A stretch of DNA of 64,000 nucleotides from positions 186,001-250,000 of the forward strand of contig NZ_JOHS01000001.1 in assembly GCF_000725625.1 (NCBI RefSeq). Direction: 5' to 3'. A model generated the notes under the pieces. That model was not told where the DNA came from and searched no databases. It saw nothing but the letters and a program-made list of their open reading frames with translations. Below are positions 8,673 to 17,309 of this stretch, in pieces. The DNA is from Streptomyces sp. NRRL F-6676 (GTDB taxonomy: Bacteria; Actinomycetota; Actinomycetes; Streptomycetales; Streptomycetaceae). The translations under genes were made by a program, and so were the position numbers. Within the stretch, counting starts at the first letter, position 1. Each line of letters starts with the position of its first letter.

Positions 8673-11486
8673 ATGATCGCCAGCCCGCTTCCGGACCTGG
8701 TCGGTCGGCGGCATGAGTGCGCGGCACTCGACGACCTGCTGGTCGGCCTGGGTGAGGGAGAGTCCCGGGTGCTGGTGGTCCGCGGCGAGGCGGGCATCGG
8801 GAAGACGGTGCTCCTGGAGTATCTGGCCGCGCGGGCGTCCCGGACGAAGGTGACCCGGGCGCAGGGCATCGAGGCGGACATGGAGCTGCCCTACGCGAGC
8901 CTGCACCAACTGTGCGCGCCGTTCCTCGACGAGCTGGACGGCCTGCCGGAACCCCAACGTGAGGCCCTGCGCGTGGCGTTCGGCATGGCGGCCGGGGATC
9001 CGCCCGACCGCTTCCTGGTCGGCCTCGCCGTGCTCACGCTGCTCACCCGGGCCTCGGAGACGCGGCCGGTGCTCGTCCTGGTCGACGACGCGCAATGGCT
9101 GGACCAAGTCTCCCTTCAGACACTGGAGTTCGTGGCCAGACGGCTGCTCGCCGAGGCGGTCGCGATGGTGTTCGCGGTACGCGACCCCGAAGGACAGCAC
9201 GCCCTGACCGGTCTGCCGGCCCTCCACATCGGCGGCCTCGATGCCTCCGCCGCGGGGAACCTCCTGGAACAGGCCGTCGGAGGACGGCTGGAGAAGCGGG
9301 TCCGGGACCGGTTCGTGGCCGAGATGCACGGCAACCCCCTCGCCCTGCTGGAGTTCTCCCGAGGCCGCAGCGCCGCCGAACTGGCCTACGGCCTGGACTC
9401 GTCCGGCCACCCGATGGCCCAGGGCCCGGTCGCGACCCGCATCGAGCGGGACTTCGCCCACCGGCTCGGGTCGCTGCCGGAGGCGACGCGGACGCTGCTG
9501 CTGATCGCCGCGGCGGAACCGGTCGGTGACGCCCGCCTGTTGGCCCGCACGGCCGCCACGCTCGAGCTCACCCCCTTCGCCGCTCCGGCCAAGGTGGCCG
9601 GACTGATCGAGTTCGGCGAGTCCGTCCGGTTCCGGCATCCGCTGGTCCGTTCGGCGGTCTACCACCAGGCGGCACCCGAGGCGCGCCGAGCGGCACACCG
9701 GGCCCTGGCCGTCGCCACGGACCCGGTCCTGGACCCCGACCGGCGCGCCTGGCATGCCGCCCAGGCCGCGGACGGACCGGACGAGGAGGTCGCCGCCGGG
9801 CTGGAACGCGCGGCCGACCGCGCCCGGCAGCGCGGGGGCATCGCGGCCGAGGCGGTACTGCTGGAACGCGCGGCCGAGGTGACACCGGACCGCCGGCAAC
9901 GAGGGCGCCGCGCCCTGGCGGCGGCGGAGGCGCACTTCTCCGCCGCGGCGCCCGACCGGGCCACGGAGCTCGCGACGGTGGCCGAACTGTGTCCCCTCAG
10001 CACCCTGGACCGCGCTCGCCTGGCGCGGCTGCGGGCCCGGATCCTCTTCGCCCGCAGCCGCAGCGACGAGGCCGCGCCCCTGTTCCTCGACGCGGCGGCG
10101 CAGTTCACCGCCGCCGGCTCGCCGCTGGCGCGGGAGACGTACCTGGAGGCGATCAGCGCCACCATCTTCGCGGGCCGTGTCCACGGCCCCACCGGGGCGC
10201 GCGCCGCCGCGATCGCCGCACGCGCGTCGGGCGCGCCCCCCTCCGGCTCCGAGGCCGCCGACCTCCTTCTGGACGGTGTGGCCGCGCTCCTCACCGACGG
10301 GTACGAGACCGGTGTGCCCGCGCTGCGCGGCGCCCTGGAACTGCTGGCCACCGAAGAACTGCGCACACGCGAGTCGACCGTGCGCTGGCTCTTGCTCGCA
10401 CCGGTCGCGCTGGAGGCGTTCATCCACTACGCCTGGGACCTGCACGCGTGGGACACGTTGTCCGGCCGCGCGGTGCGCCTGGCCCGCGACATCGGCGCCC
10501 TCGGCGCGCTGCCACCGGCCCTCGTCTACGCCGGTGGGGTGCACATCCACTACGGCGACTTCGCCGAGGCGGCCAGGATGATCGACGAGGCCGACGCCCT
10601 CGCCGCCGCGACCGGTCACGCGCCGCACAAGTACGCGACGCTGGTGCTGGCCGCGTGGCGGGGCGAGGCGGACGTCGCCTCCAGGATCATCGAGGAGGCC
10701 CGGCAGAGGGCCGACCAGCGGGGCGAGGTGTCCCTGCTGGGTGCCACGGGCTACATCCAGGGAGTGCTGTACAACGGCCTGGCCCGGTACGAGGAGGCAC
10801 TGGAGGCCGCGCGCACCGGCATCGAGCACGACGGGTTCAACTTCGTCGGCCTGTCGCTGGTCGAGCACGTCGAGGCCGCCACGCGGTGCGGTGAGCCGGA
10901 CCAGGCCAGGGCCTCACTGGACCGGCTGGTCGATCTCACCCGCGCGGCCGACTCCGGCTGGGCCCGCGGCGCCAGGGCCCGCAGTCAGGCCCTTCTCGCC
11001 GACGGCGACGAGGCCGACCGGCTGTACCGGGCGGCGATCGTGGAGTTCGGGCGCGGCGGCGTCACCGTGGAGGTGGCCCGTAGCCATCTGCTGTACGGCG
11101 AGTGGCTGCGCCGTACCCACCGCCGGTCGCTGGCCCGCGAGCACCTGCGTACGGCTCACGAGATGTTCGACGGGATGCGGGCGCATGCCTTCGCCGAACG
11201 AGCCCGCCGCGAGCTGCTCGCCACCGGGGAGCACGTCAGGGCGCGGGAGACCAGGGTGACCAGCGCCCTCACCCCCCAGGAGTCACAGGTCGCCGCACTC
11301 GCCGCCGACGGCATGACGAACGCGAAGATCGGCGCGGAGCTGTTCATCAGCCCGCACACCGTGGAGTGGCACCTGCGGAAGGTGTACACGAAGCTCGGGA
11401 TCAACTCGCGTCGCGCGCTGCCGGGTGCCCTGGCGAGCACCCGGCCCGTGGACAGGAAAGACCAGGGCATCGTGCGTGTCGGCTGA
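8673..11486 (+). CDS. LuxR-family LAL-type transcriptional regulator (STAND ATPase)
   Basis: A 937-residue complete LAL regulator. It opens with LVGRRHECAALDDLL and has Walker A GEAGIGKT (38-45) and Walker B PVLVLVDDAQWLD. The long helical TPR-like region is followed by a C-terminal LuxR HTH (LTPQESQVAALAADGMTNAK, then SPHTVEWHLRKVYTKLGINSR). The ATG at 8673 has GAGGAG upstream. It is a paralogue of the LAL genes at 1 and 1680. The leader holds CACAAGGTGTGG direct repeats. A hairpin at 11487-11524 directly follows the stop. Targets are not evident, but an ECF sigma gene lies just downstream on the same strand. Confidence 0.92.
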   Translation: MIASPLPDLVGRRHECAALDDLLVGLGEGESRVLVVRGEAGIGKTVLLEYLAARASRTKVTRAQGIEADMELPYASLHQLCAPFLDELDGLPEPQREALRVAFGMAAGDPPDRFLVGLAVLTLLTRASETRPVLVLVDDAQWLDQVSLQTLEFVARRLLAEAVAMVFAVRDPEGQHALTGLPALHIGGLDASAAGNLLEQAVGGRLEKRVRDRFVAEMHGNPLALLEFSRGRSAAELAYGLDSSGHPMAQGPVATRIERDFAHRLGSLPEATRTLLLIAAAEPVGDARLLARTAATLELTPFAAPAKVAGLIEFGESVRFRHPLVRSAVYHQAAPEARRAAHRALAVATDPVLDPDRRAWHAAQAADGPDEEVAAGLERAADRARQRGGIAAEAVLLERAAEVTPDRRQRGRRALAAAEAHFSAAAPDRATELATVAELCPLSTLDRARLARLRARILFARSRSDEAAPLFLDAAAQFTAAGSPLARETYLEAISATIFAGRVHGPTGARAAAIAARASGAPPSGSEAADLLLDGVAALLTDGYETGVPALRGALELLATEELRTRESTVRWLLLAPVALEAFIHYAWDLHAWDTLSGRAVRLARDIGALGALPPALVYAGGVHIHYGDFAEAARMIDEADALAAATGHAPHKYATLVLAAWRGEADVASRIIEEARQRADQRGEVSLLGATGYIQGVLYNGLARYEEALEAARTGIEHDGFNFVGLSLVEHVEAATRCGEPDQARASLDRLVDLTRAADSGWARGARARSQALLADGDEADRLYRAAIVEFGRGGVTVEVARSHLLYGEWLRRTHRRSLAREHLRTAHEMFDGMRAHAFAERARRELLATGEHVRARETRVTSALTPQESQVAALAADGMTNAKIGAELFISPHTVEWHLRKVYTKLGINSRRALPGALASTRPVDRKDQGIVRVG

Positions 11487-11524
11487 GAGTCCGTAGCCCC
11501 CTGGCCCCCGGGCCCCACGGACTC
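11487..11524 (+). terminator. Hairpin after LAL gene
   Basis: GAGTCCGT (11487-11494) pairs with ACGGACTC (11517-11524) around a GC-rich 22-base loop that can fold further. It begins immediately after the LAL stop codon. There is no T-run, which is usual for Streptomyces terminators. Confidence 0.5.
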
Positions 11525-11618
11525 GACCACGGACAACAAGGGCGCGATGAGGGGGGCCGCGGACCGAGGGTGGACCCATCGCCCCTGAAGGGGCGTCCGT
11601 TCACCAGAAGGAGTCCCG

Positions 11619-12359
11619 ATGTCCGCGCCCACTCCGGAAACCACCACGCCGGCCGGCACCTCGGCCGCCCGGCCTGCCGAGGGCGACCTGGACACCGCCC
11701 TCGACGTCTTCCTGACCCAGCGGAGACGACTGTTCCGCCTCGCCCACCGGATCGTCGGCGATGCCTCGGGAGCCGAGGACGTGGTGCAGGAGGCGTGGGT
11801 GCGCTGGCAGCTCACCGACCGCGCGGACGTCAAGAACCCGGCCGCCTTCCTGACCACGACCACCACCCGCCTGGCGCTCAACGTCGTCCGGTCGGGACGG
11901 CGCCGGCACGAGACGCCGTCCGAACCGCGGTTCACCGACGACCTCGACGACCACGCCACCTCCGACGACCCCATACTGTGCGCCGAGCGGACCGTGGCCA
12001 TCGAGTCGGCTCTGGCCCTGCTCATGGCCAGGCTGACGCCCGATCGGCTGGCCGCCTACGTGCTGCGCAAGGGGTTCGACTACACCTACGCGGAGCTGGC
12101 GAAGGTGCTGCGGACCAGCGCCCCGAACGCGCGCGTGGTGGTCCATCGCGCCCAGGCCCGTCTCGACAGCGAACGCGAGCGGCCGATTCCCACCGAGTCG
12201 CACCGTCGCCTCGTCAACGCGTTCAGGACCGCCGCCGACACCGGGGAACTCGAAGGGCTCCTGCGACTGCTCGTTCCCGAGGAGCGGGTGCGCCGCTTGA
12301 CGCCGTCGTCCCGCAGACCGGCCGGTGCCGCACACTTCCCGGCCCGCCACGCCGCGTGA
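11619..12359 (+). CDS. ECF sigma factor, ECF41/SigJ-like with truncated C-terminal extension
   Basis: A 246-residue extracytoplasmic-function sigma factor. Region 2 is seen in RLFRLAHRIVGDASGAEDVV and region 4 in TYAELAKVLRTSAPNARVVV. The segment HRRLVNAFRTAADTGELEGL matches the start of the SnoaL-like extension of ECF41-type factors. That extension, normally about 120 residues, then stops within roughly 40 unrelated residues, and the next gene begins only 181 bases later, so no intact SnoaL domain can follow. AGAAGGAG precedes the ATG. A small CGCCCC-TGAA-GGGGCG hairpin (11580-11595) lies in the leader. In ECF41 factors the extension modulates activity, so the truncation may alter regulation. 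Confidence 0.85.
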   Translation: MSAPTPETTTPAGTSAARPAEGDLDTALDVFLTQRRRLFRLAHRIVGDASGAEDVVQEAWVRWQLTDRADVKNPAAFLTTTTTRLALNVVRSGRRRHETPSEPRFTDDLDDHATSDDPILCAERTVAIESALALLMARLTPDRLAAYVLRKGFDYTYAELAKVLRTSAPNARVVVHRAQARLDSERERPIPTESHRRLVNAFRTAADTGELEGLLRLLVPEERVRRLTPSSRRPAGAAHFPARHAA

Positions 12360-12540
12360 CACAGGGCGGCTGTGCGGGGGAGACCGGCCGCACCTCGGCC
12401 AGGGGCACGAGCTGCCGCACCGGTTCTCGTCGGCGGCGCTCTGCTGTCACATCCACGGCCTCCGTCCTGTCTTTCCTGTGCCGGGACACCGCCCGGCTCC
12501 AAGCAGCCATACGCCGGGGACAGCAGGGAGGCCACTGCCC

Positions 12541-13026
12541 ATGAACGACGACGCCACGTTGATCACACAGTGGAACAGGCTGACTCGGGTCCATCGTCGG
12601 ATCGAAGCCCGTATGGAGCGGCACCTCCACCGGCACCTGGGCCTGGGCGTGAGCGAGTTCTACGCCCTGCGCACCCTGAGCGACGGCGTGCGGGCCGGCA
12701 CGGGACTGCTGTACCTGAGCGACCTGGCCAACGGGACGGGGCTGAGCCAGTCCGCCACCAGCCGCCTGGTCTCGCGCCTTCAGGAAAGGGGCCTGATCAC
12801 CACGCACACCGCGTCCGACGACCGCCGGAGCGTCGAGATCGAGCTCACCGCCGTCGCGCATGACGTGGTGCGGAGGGGGTCGCCCCTGCTCGGCCAGGCG
12901 GTCGAGGAAGTCGTGCGACAGCTCCACGTCGAGGAGACGGACCAGGATCTCCTCCGCTACCTGCGTGGAGGTGCGGGCGACGGCGTGAGCGCCCGTGTCC
13001 CGCGAGCCGACTCCGCCGCCCGATGA
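12541..13026 (+). CDS. MarR-family transcriptional regulator
   Basis: A 161-residue winged-helix regulator. Typical MarR features are LGLGVSEFYALRTLSD, LSDLANGTGLSQSATSRLVS (recognition helix) and the wing TASDDRRSVEIELTAVAHDV. The ATG at 12541 has GGGAGG about 10 bases upstream; the frame is open back to 12325 but without similarity. It lies downstream of the truncated ECF sigma gene and upstream of an ArsR gene on the same strand. Members respond to phenolic or oxidising ligands; nothing here identifies the effector. Confidence 0.88.
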   Translation: MNDDATLITQWNRLTRVHRRIEARMERHLHRHLGLGVSEFYALRTLSDGVRAGTGLLYLSDLANGTGLSQSATSRLVSRLQERGLITTHTASDDRRSVEIELTAVAHDVVRRGSPLLGQAVEEVVRQLHVEETDQDLLRYLRGGAGDGVSARVPRADSAAR

Positions 13027-13095
13027 CAGGCGGCAGTTCGCTTCCGGCCCGTGAGGGGAGACGTCCAGGTGCGCGCCCTCCTTGTTCGACAGGCG

Positions 13096-13107
13096 CCGAA
13101 CGTTCGG
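13096..13107. promoter_or_regulatory. 12-bp palindrome CCGAACGTTCGG
   Basis: A perfect 12-base palindrome lies 13 bases before the likely ArsR start codon at 13121. This is the place expected for an autoregulatory operator, since ArsR repressors commonly block their own promoter. GTTC/GAAC half-sites also occur in the inverted repeat upstream of the SDR gene at 13723. Confidence 0.45.
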
Positions 13108-13120
13108 TAGCATGGCCGGT

Positions 13121-13471
13121 ATGCCCGACCCTCACGCGTCGCCCGTCGAGAGCGAGATCTCCCTGCCGCGCCTGCTCGGAGTGCTCAGTGATCCGACGCG
13201 GTTGGGAATCGTCCGGATCCTGTCCGACGGTGCCGAGCGAGGGTGGGGGCAGTTCAGCGCTCCCGTCGCCAAGTCCACGCTCAGCCATCACCTCAAGATG
13301 TTGCGTGAGGCGGGCGTGACGCAGACCCGTCAGGAAGGCACCCGGTGCTTCGTGAAGCTGCGGGGCGACGCCCTGGAGGCTCGTTTCCCCGGCTTCCTGC
13401 CGGCGCTGCTGTCCGCCGCCGTCGCCGACCACGTCGGAGACCACGTCACCGAGCGGGCCGAGCAGGCCTGA
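13121..13471 (+). CDS. ArsR/SmtB-family helix-turn-helix regulator
   Basis: A 116-residue regulator with LLGVLSDPTRLGIVRILSDG followed by KSTLSHHLKMLREAGVTQTR, the classic ArsR recognition helix and wing entry. No CxC metal-binding motif is visible, so it belongs to the non-metal branch that often controls oxidoreductases. Two in-frame ATGs (13112 and 13121) are possible; neither has a good ribosome site and a leaderless transcript is possible. A perfect palindrome (13096-13107) abuts the start. It precedes an SDR gene on the same strand with its own strong promoter, the probable target. Confidence 0.87.
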   Translation: MPDPHASPVESEISLPRLLGVLSDPTRLGIVRILSDGAERGWGQFSAPVAKSTLSHHLKMLREAGVTQTRQEGTRCFVKLRGDALEARFPGFLPALLSAAVADHVGDHVTERAEQA

Positions 13472-13656
13472 CCTCGTAGACACTCCACGCCGCACGCGTA
13501 GCGCCGGACTCGGCCCTCGATTTGACGTGTGCATGATTACCGACTGGGCGGGACGGCCGCATCACGTCCGAGGGGACGGCCGCATCGCGCCTGAGCAACT
13601 CCCGCGTGCTCAAAGAGCTTTGACTCCTCTCACGGTCGCCGTCGGCGCCCCCGCAT

Positions 13657-13685
13657 TTGACGCCCCTGTCGGTCCTGCCCATAGT
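13657..13685 (+). promoter_or_regulatory. HrdB-type promoter for SDR gene
   Basis: TTGACG (13657-13662) and CATAGT (13680-13685) are separated by 17 bases, close to the vegetative sigma consensus. The predicted start point, around 13692, falls inside the inverted repeat at 13686-13703, so a bound repressor would block it. Confidence 0.6.
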
Positions 13686-13703
13686 GTTCTATGTACATCG
13701 AAC
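13686..13703. promoter_or_regulatory. Operator-like inverted repeat GTTC-T-ATGTACAT-C-GAAC
   Basis: An 18-base inverted repeat with a single mismatched pair overlaps the transcription start region of the SDR gene. A second ACATCGAAC copy follows directly at about 13703-13710. The ArsR protein encoded upstream is the simplest candidate binder. Confidence 0.5.
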
Positions 13704-13722
13704 ATCGAACAAGGAGTTCCTG

Positions 13723-14490
13723 ATGTCCTCGAACCACCCCCACCAGACGTTCGCCGGTCACGTCGTGATCGTCACCGGCGCGGGGACCGGCATCGGCCGA
13801 GCCACCGCTGTCGCCTTCGCCGAGGCGGGAGCGCGCGTGCTGGGAGTGGGCCGTCGCCAGGAGTTGTTGAAGGAGACCGCCGCGGCCCACACCGGCATCG
13901 ACGTCCTGGCGATCGACATCCGCGGCGACGACGCGCCCGGCAAGGTGGTGGACGCCGCCGTGGAGCGGTGGGGACGCCTCGACCACCTGATCAACAACGC
14001 TGGTGCGACAGCGGTCATGCCACTGGCGGAGACCGAGAAGCAGACGATCGACGATCTGCTCGCGCTCAACGTCGTCGCGCCCAGTCTTCTGGCCCGTGCA
14101 GCCCTGCCGCACCTCCGCCGGACCTCGGGGTCGATCATCAACCTCTCCAGCACCTACGGGCACCGCCCGATGGCGGGGGGCGCGCACTACTCGGCCACCA
14201 AGGCCGCCATCGAGCAGATGACACGGAGCTGGGCCCTGGAACTGGCCGGCGAGGGCGTCCGTGTCAACTCGGTCGCCCCCGGCCCCACCCGCACCGACGT
14301 CATGCTGCACGCCGGTCTGACACCGGAGGCGGCCAACGACATGTACGCCTACGAGCGCGACCGCATTCCGACCCACCACATCGCGCACGCGGACGAGGTG
14401 GCTCACTGGATCCTCCGCATGGCGGACCCGGCCGGACGTCATGCGACCGGCCAGGTGATCACCGTCGATGGCGGCCTGGAACTCGTCTGA
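13723..14490 (+). CDS. SDR family NAD(P)-dependent oxidoreductase
   Basis: A 255-residue classical short-chain dehydrogenase. The cofactor motif GAGTGIGRA (19-27), NNAG (91-94), catalytic serine (142/143), and YSATK with Y156 and K160 are all present. The C-terminal TGQVITVDGGLELV is typical. The ATG at 13723 has AAGGAG six bases upstream; the frame runs back to 13657 but that part contains the promoter. It is preceded by an ArsR gene and followed by a VOC protein on the same strand, a likely redox/detoxification group. The substrate is unknown. Confidence 0.92.
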   Translation: MSSNHPHQTFAGHVVIVTGAGTGIGRATAVAFAEAGARVLGVGRRQELLKETAAAHTGIDVLAIDIRGDDAPGKVVDAAVERWGRLDHLINNAGATAVMPLAETEKQTIDDLLALNVVAPSLLARAALPHLRRTSGSIINLSSTYGHRPMAGGAHYSATKAAIEQMTRSWALELAGEGVRVNSVAPGPTRTDVMLHAGLTPEAANDMYAYERDRIPTHHIAHADEVAHWILRMADPAGRHATGQVITVDGGLELV

Positions 14491-14736
14491 CCTCGGACGC
14501 ATCCGTGACAGAACATGGAAAACGGACTCGGCGCGGGCCCGGCGAGCGGTGCACGAACGACATGGTGCACATCGTTCCCGGCTCCCACGAGTGATCGTCG
14601 GTGTCACGGATCGACGCCCGGCCCGGTCACATGTCGCAGGTGCGGTGGTGCGATCACGGCACCCGCGTGGACACCGACGGGCCGGACTTCGGAGCCGACC
14701 CGTGACAGCTTGGTCTGACGAAGGGACGACGGGACG

Positions 14737-15213
14737 ATGACACCACCAGGGAAGCTGCCCGCACCGCAACACGGCCTCCTGCTCACGCACTTCCTCACCG
14801 TGCGCGACGTCGCCGTCTCCCGGCGCTTCTACGCCGACGTCTTCGGCGGAGAGGTGGTGATGGCGGAGAACCCGGCGATGGTGAAGGTCGCCAACAGCTG
14901 GATCATCATGAACCCCGGCGGCGGGCCCACCCCCGACAAGCCGGGGGTCACGCTGGAGCCTCCCCTAAGCGGTGAGCGGGTGTCCAGCTTCCTCAACGTG
15001 CGGGTGGCCGACCTGGCCGCCTTCTACGCGCACGCGGTCGCTCAAGGAGCCGAATTCCTCACCGAGCCCGTCGATCGCGGTGCCGAGCTGCGCTGCTATC
15101 TGCGCGACCCCGACGGCTACCTCATCGAGGTGGGCCAGTCCACCGGTCTGCTGCTGGGCGTCCACGCGGAGGCTCCGCGTGCCGCGACCGATGGCGAAGG
15201 GGTACCTGAATGA
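14737..15213 (+). CDS. VOC (glyoxalase/bleomycin-resistance fold) family protein
   Basis: A 158-residue single protein with two beta-alpha-beta-beta-beta modules of the vicinal-oxygen-chelate fold. HFLTVRDVAVSRRFYADVFG and the C-terminal LRDPDGYLIEVGQ are diagnostic; the glutamate in LIEVG is a metal-ligand position. It could be a dioxygenase, a lyase or a binding protein. A GGGACG precedes the ATG. Its stop codon overlaps (ATGA) the start of the SDR pseudogene at 15210, showing the two once formed an operon. The upstream gap of 246 bases shows no gene. Confidence 0.85.
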   Translation: MTPPGKLPAPQHGLLLTHFLTVRDVAVSRRFYADVFGGEVVMAENPAMVKVANSWIIMNPGGGPTPDKPGVTLEPPLSGERVSSFLNVRVADLAAFYAHAVAQGAEFLTEPVDRGAELRCYLRDPDGYLIEVGQSTGLLLGVHAEAPRAATDGEGVPE

Positions 15214-15539
15214 GGGTCGTTGTGCGGGACGACAGCGGGCTCATCGGTGTGGAGACCGCGCTCCGGGTCAGGGATCACGGACACGAGGTCGAACTGCTCT
15301 CCGCACCCCAGGGTCTCGACTCCTAGCCGGTCCGGAGAAGACCGGCCCGGACACCTTCGTGCGTGCCGACCTCGCGGCGAACGCGGAGTACCACCGTGTG
15401 TTCACGGACGTCCACAGCCCTTTCTTCGGCAGGTGCTTCGGGCCCTCGGACCTTTCTTCCCGACGCGAACGCCGTCATCGCGCGGACGAGTCACCGGGAA
15501 TGGTTCGCCGGCCGGCCCTCGCCCGGCATCAATTCCTGA
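15210..15539 (+). pseudogene. Decayed NmrA/SDR-type NAD(P)-binding protein
   Basis: The ATG at 15210 overlaps the VOC stop and opens with MRVVVRDDSGLIGVETALR, a degenerate Rossmann start of atypical SDR proteins (normally G-A-S-G-L-I-G). A stop appears at 15324-15326. In another frame from 15323 the C-terminal part continues with LAGPEKTGPDTFVRADLAAN and TDVHSPFFGRCF, a tail pattern of the same family. A third frame then carries IARTSHREWFAG before a stop at 15537-15539. About 330 bases remain of a roughly 750-base gene, so a central deletion plus frameshifts have inactivated it. I see no other function. Confidence 0.75.
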
Positions 15540-15572
15540 CGGACCACGACGCCGTCCTCTCCAGGAGTACAC

Positions 15573-16991
15573 ATGACCAGCACCTCCCACGCGCCCGGTT
15601 CAGGAATCGGGACGGCTCGTCCCGATCATCTCGGGCACGTCATCTTCATCGCGGCGGCGGCCGCGATGGGCGGTTTCCTGTTCGGTTACGACAGTTCCGT
15701 GATCAACGGTGCGGTCGAGGCGATCCGGGACCGCTACGGCGTCGGTTCCGCGGTGCTGGCGCAGGTCATCGCGATCGCGCTGATCGGCTGTGCCATCGGT
15801 GCCGCGACCGCGGGCCGCATCGCCGACCGCATCGGCCGTATCCGCTGCATGCGGATCGCGGCGGCTCTCTTCACAGTGAGTGCCGTCGGCTCGGCGCTGC
15901 CCTTCGCGCTGTGGGACCTCGCGATGTGGCGGGTCATCGGCGGCTTCGCCATCGGCATGGCCTCGGTGATCGGTCCCGCCTACATCGCCGAGGTGTCCCC
16001 GCCCGCCTACCGCGGCCGGCTCGGTTCCTTCCAGCAGGCGGCGATCGTCGTCGGTATCGCGGTGTCGCAACTGGTCAACTGGGGGCTGCTGAACGCCGCC
16101 GGCGGTGACCAGCGCGGTGAGCTGATGGGCCTGGAGGCCTGGCAGGTCATGCTCGGCGTCATGGTGATCCCGGCCGTCCTGTACGGTCTGCTGTCTTTCG
16201 CCATCCCCGAGTCCCCCCGCTTCCTGATCTCCGTCGGCAAGCGCGAGCGGGCCAGGAAGATCCTCGAAGAGGTCGAGGGCAAGGACGTGGACTTCGACGC
16301 CCGCGTCAGCGAGATCGAGCACGCCATGCACAGCGAGGAGAAGTCCTCCTTCAAGGACCTCCTGGGCGGCAGCTTCTTCTTCAGGCCCATCGTCTGGATC
16401 GGTGTCGGCCTGTCGGTCTTCCAGCAGTTCGTCGGCATCAACGTCGCGTTCTACTACTCCTCGACGCTGTGGCAGTCGGTCGGTGTCGACTCGACGGACT
16501 CCTTCTTCTACTCGTTCACCACGTCGATCATCAACATCATCGGCACCGTGATCGCGATGATCTTCGTGGACCGGGTCGGCCGCAAGCCGCTCGCCCTGAT
16601 CGGCTCCGTCGGCATGGTGATCGGTCTGGCGCTGGAGGCCTGGGCCTTCTCCTTCGACCTGGTCGACGGCAAGCTCCCGGCCACCCAGGGCTGGGTCGCC
16701 CTGATCGCCGCGCACGTGTTCGTCCTCTTCTTCGCCCTGTCGTGGGGTGTGGTCGTCTGGGTCTTCCTCGGCGAGATGTTCCCCAACCGGATCCGCGCCG
16801 CCGCCCTGGGTGTCGCCGCCTCCGCGCAGTGGATCGCCAACTGGGCCATCACCGCGAGCTTCCCGTCGCTGGCCGACTGGAACCTCTCCGGCACCTACGT
16901 GATCTACACGGTCTTCGCCGCCCTCTCCATCCCCTTCGTGCTCACGTTCGTGCGGGAGACCAAGGGCAAGGCCCTGGAGGAAATGGGCTGA
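15573..16991 (+). CDS. glcP: Glucose permease, MFS sugar-porter family
   Basis: A 472-residue, 12-helix sugar/proton symporter closely resembling the Streptomyces glucose permease GlcP. Sugar-porter signatures are seen: GGFLFGYDSSVINGA, GRIADRIGRI, PESPRFL, and the second-half motif DRVGRKPLALIG. QQFVGINVAFYY marks the sugar-binding helix 7. AGGAG lies five bases before the ATG at 15573. A strong 18-base hairpin follows the stop. Streptomyces lacks a glucose PTS and takes up glucose by this carrier, then phosphorylates it with glucokinase. The gene follows a pseudogene and stands alone as a transcription unit; its genome may hold a second copy. Confidence 0.93.
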   Translation: MTSTSHAPGSGIGTARPDHLGHVIFIAAAAAMGGFLFGYDSSVINGAVEAIRDRYGVGSAVLAQVIAIALIGCAIGAATAGRIADRIGRIRCMRIAAALFTVSAVGSALPFALWDLAMWRVIGGFAIGMASVIGPAYIAEVSPPAYRGRLGSFQQAAIVVGIAVSQLVNWGLLNAAGGDQRGELMGLEAWQVMLGVMVIPAVLYGLLSFAIPESPRFLISVGKRERARKILEEVEGKDVDFDARVSEIEHAMHSEEKSSFKDLLGGSFFFRPIVWIGVGLSVFQQFVGINVAFYYSSTLWQSVGVDSTDSFFYSFTTSIINIIGTVIAMIFVDRVGRKPLALIGSVGMVIGLALEAWAFSFDLVDGKLPATQGWVALIAAHVFVLFFALSWGVVVWVFLGEMFPNRIRAAALGVAASAQWIANWAITASFPSLADWNLSGTYVIYTVFAALSIPFVLTFVRETKGKALEEMG

Positions 16992-17309
16992 CCTGGGCCG
17001 GCCGACAGGCCGGTGGCCGCGCCGCAGCGGCGCGGCCACCGGCCTGCCCGGCGCGTCACGTCGGTCCCGGTCTCCTCGGCGAAGGTCGTCCTGATGACGC
17101 CGGCGCGGCGTCTCCGTCACCGGGGTCCGTCCGGATCTCCCCGCACAGAGGGGCATCGGCGGACGCCTGTACGCCCACGGCCCAGGCCCCGCCGTAACGA
17201 GCCCCGACGTCCAGGCCGCGGCCACACCTGCACGGTGACGGTCGCCCTTCTCCTCAGGAGCCCTGAGGCGGCTCCGGCTGCTCCTGTGCGGCCGAGGTGC
17301 GCGGCCTCG
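16992..17309. other. 318-base convergent intergenic region glcP / gap2
   Basis: Between the glcP stop and the gap2 stop lies the terminator hairpin at 17006-17046. The remaining 263 bases show no gene or repeat that I can recognise, only frames that mirror the neighbouring genes. Confidence 0.5.
17006..17046. terminator. Strong hairpin terminator, glcP / gap2
   Basis: Perfect 18-base arms (17006-17023 and 17029-17046, CAGGCCGGTGGCCGCGCC and its complement) flank the loop GCAGC. It begins 15 bases after the glcP stop. The symmetry would serve transcription from either side. Confidence 0.85.

Noticed and set aside
14491..14736. Possible gene remnant between the SDR and VOC genes
   Set aside because: No frame shows convincing similarity; the stretch looks like an ordinary intergenic region.
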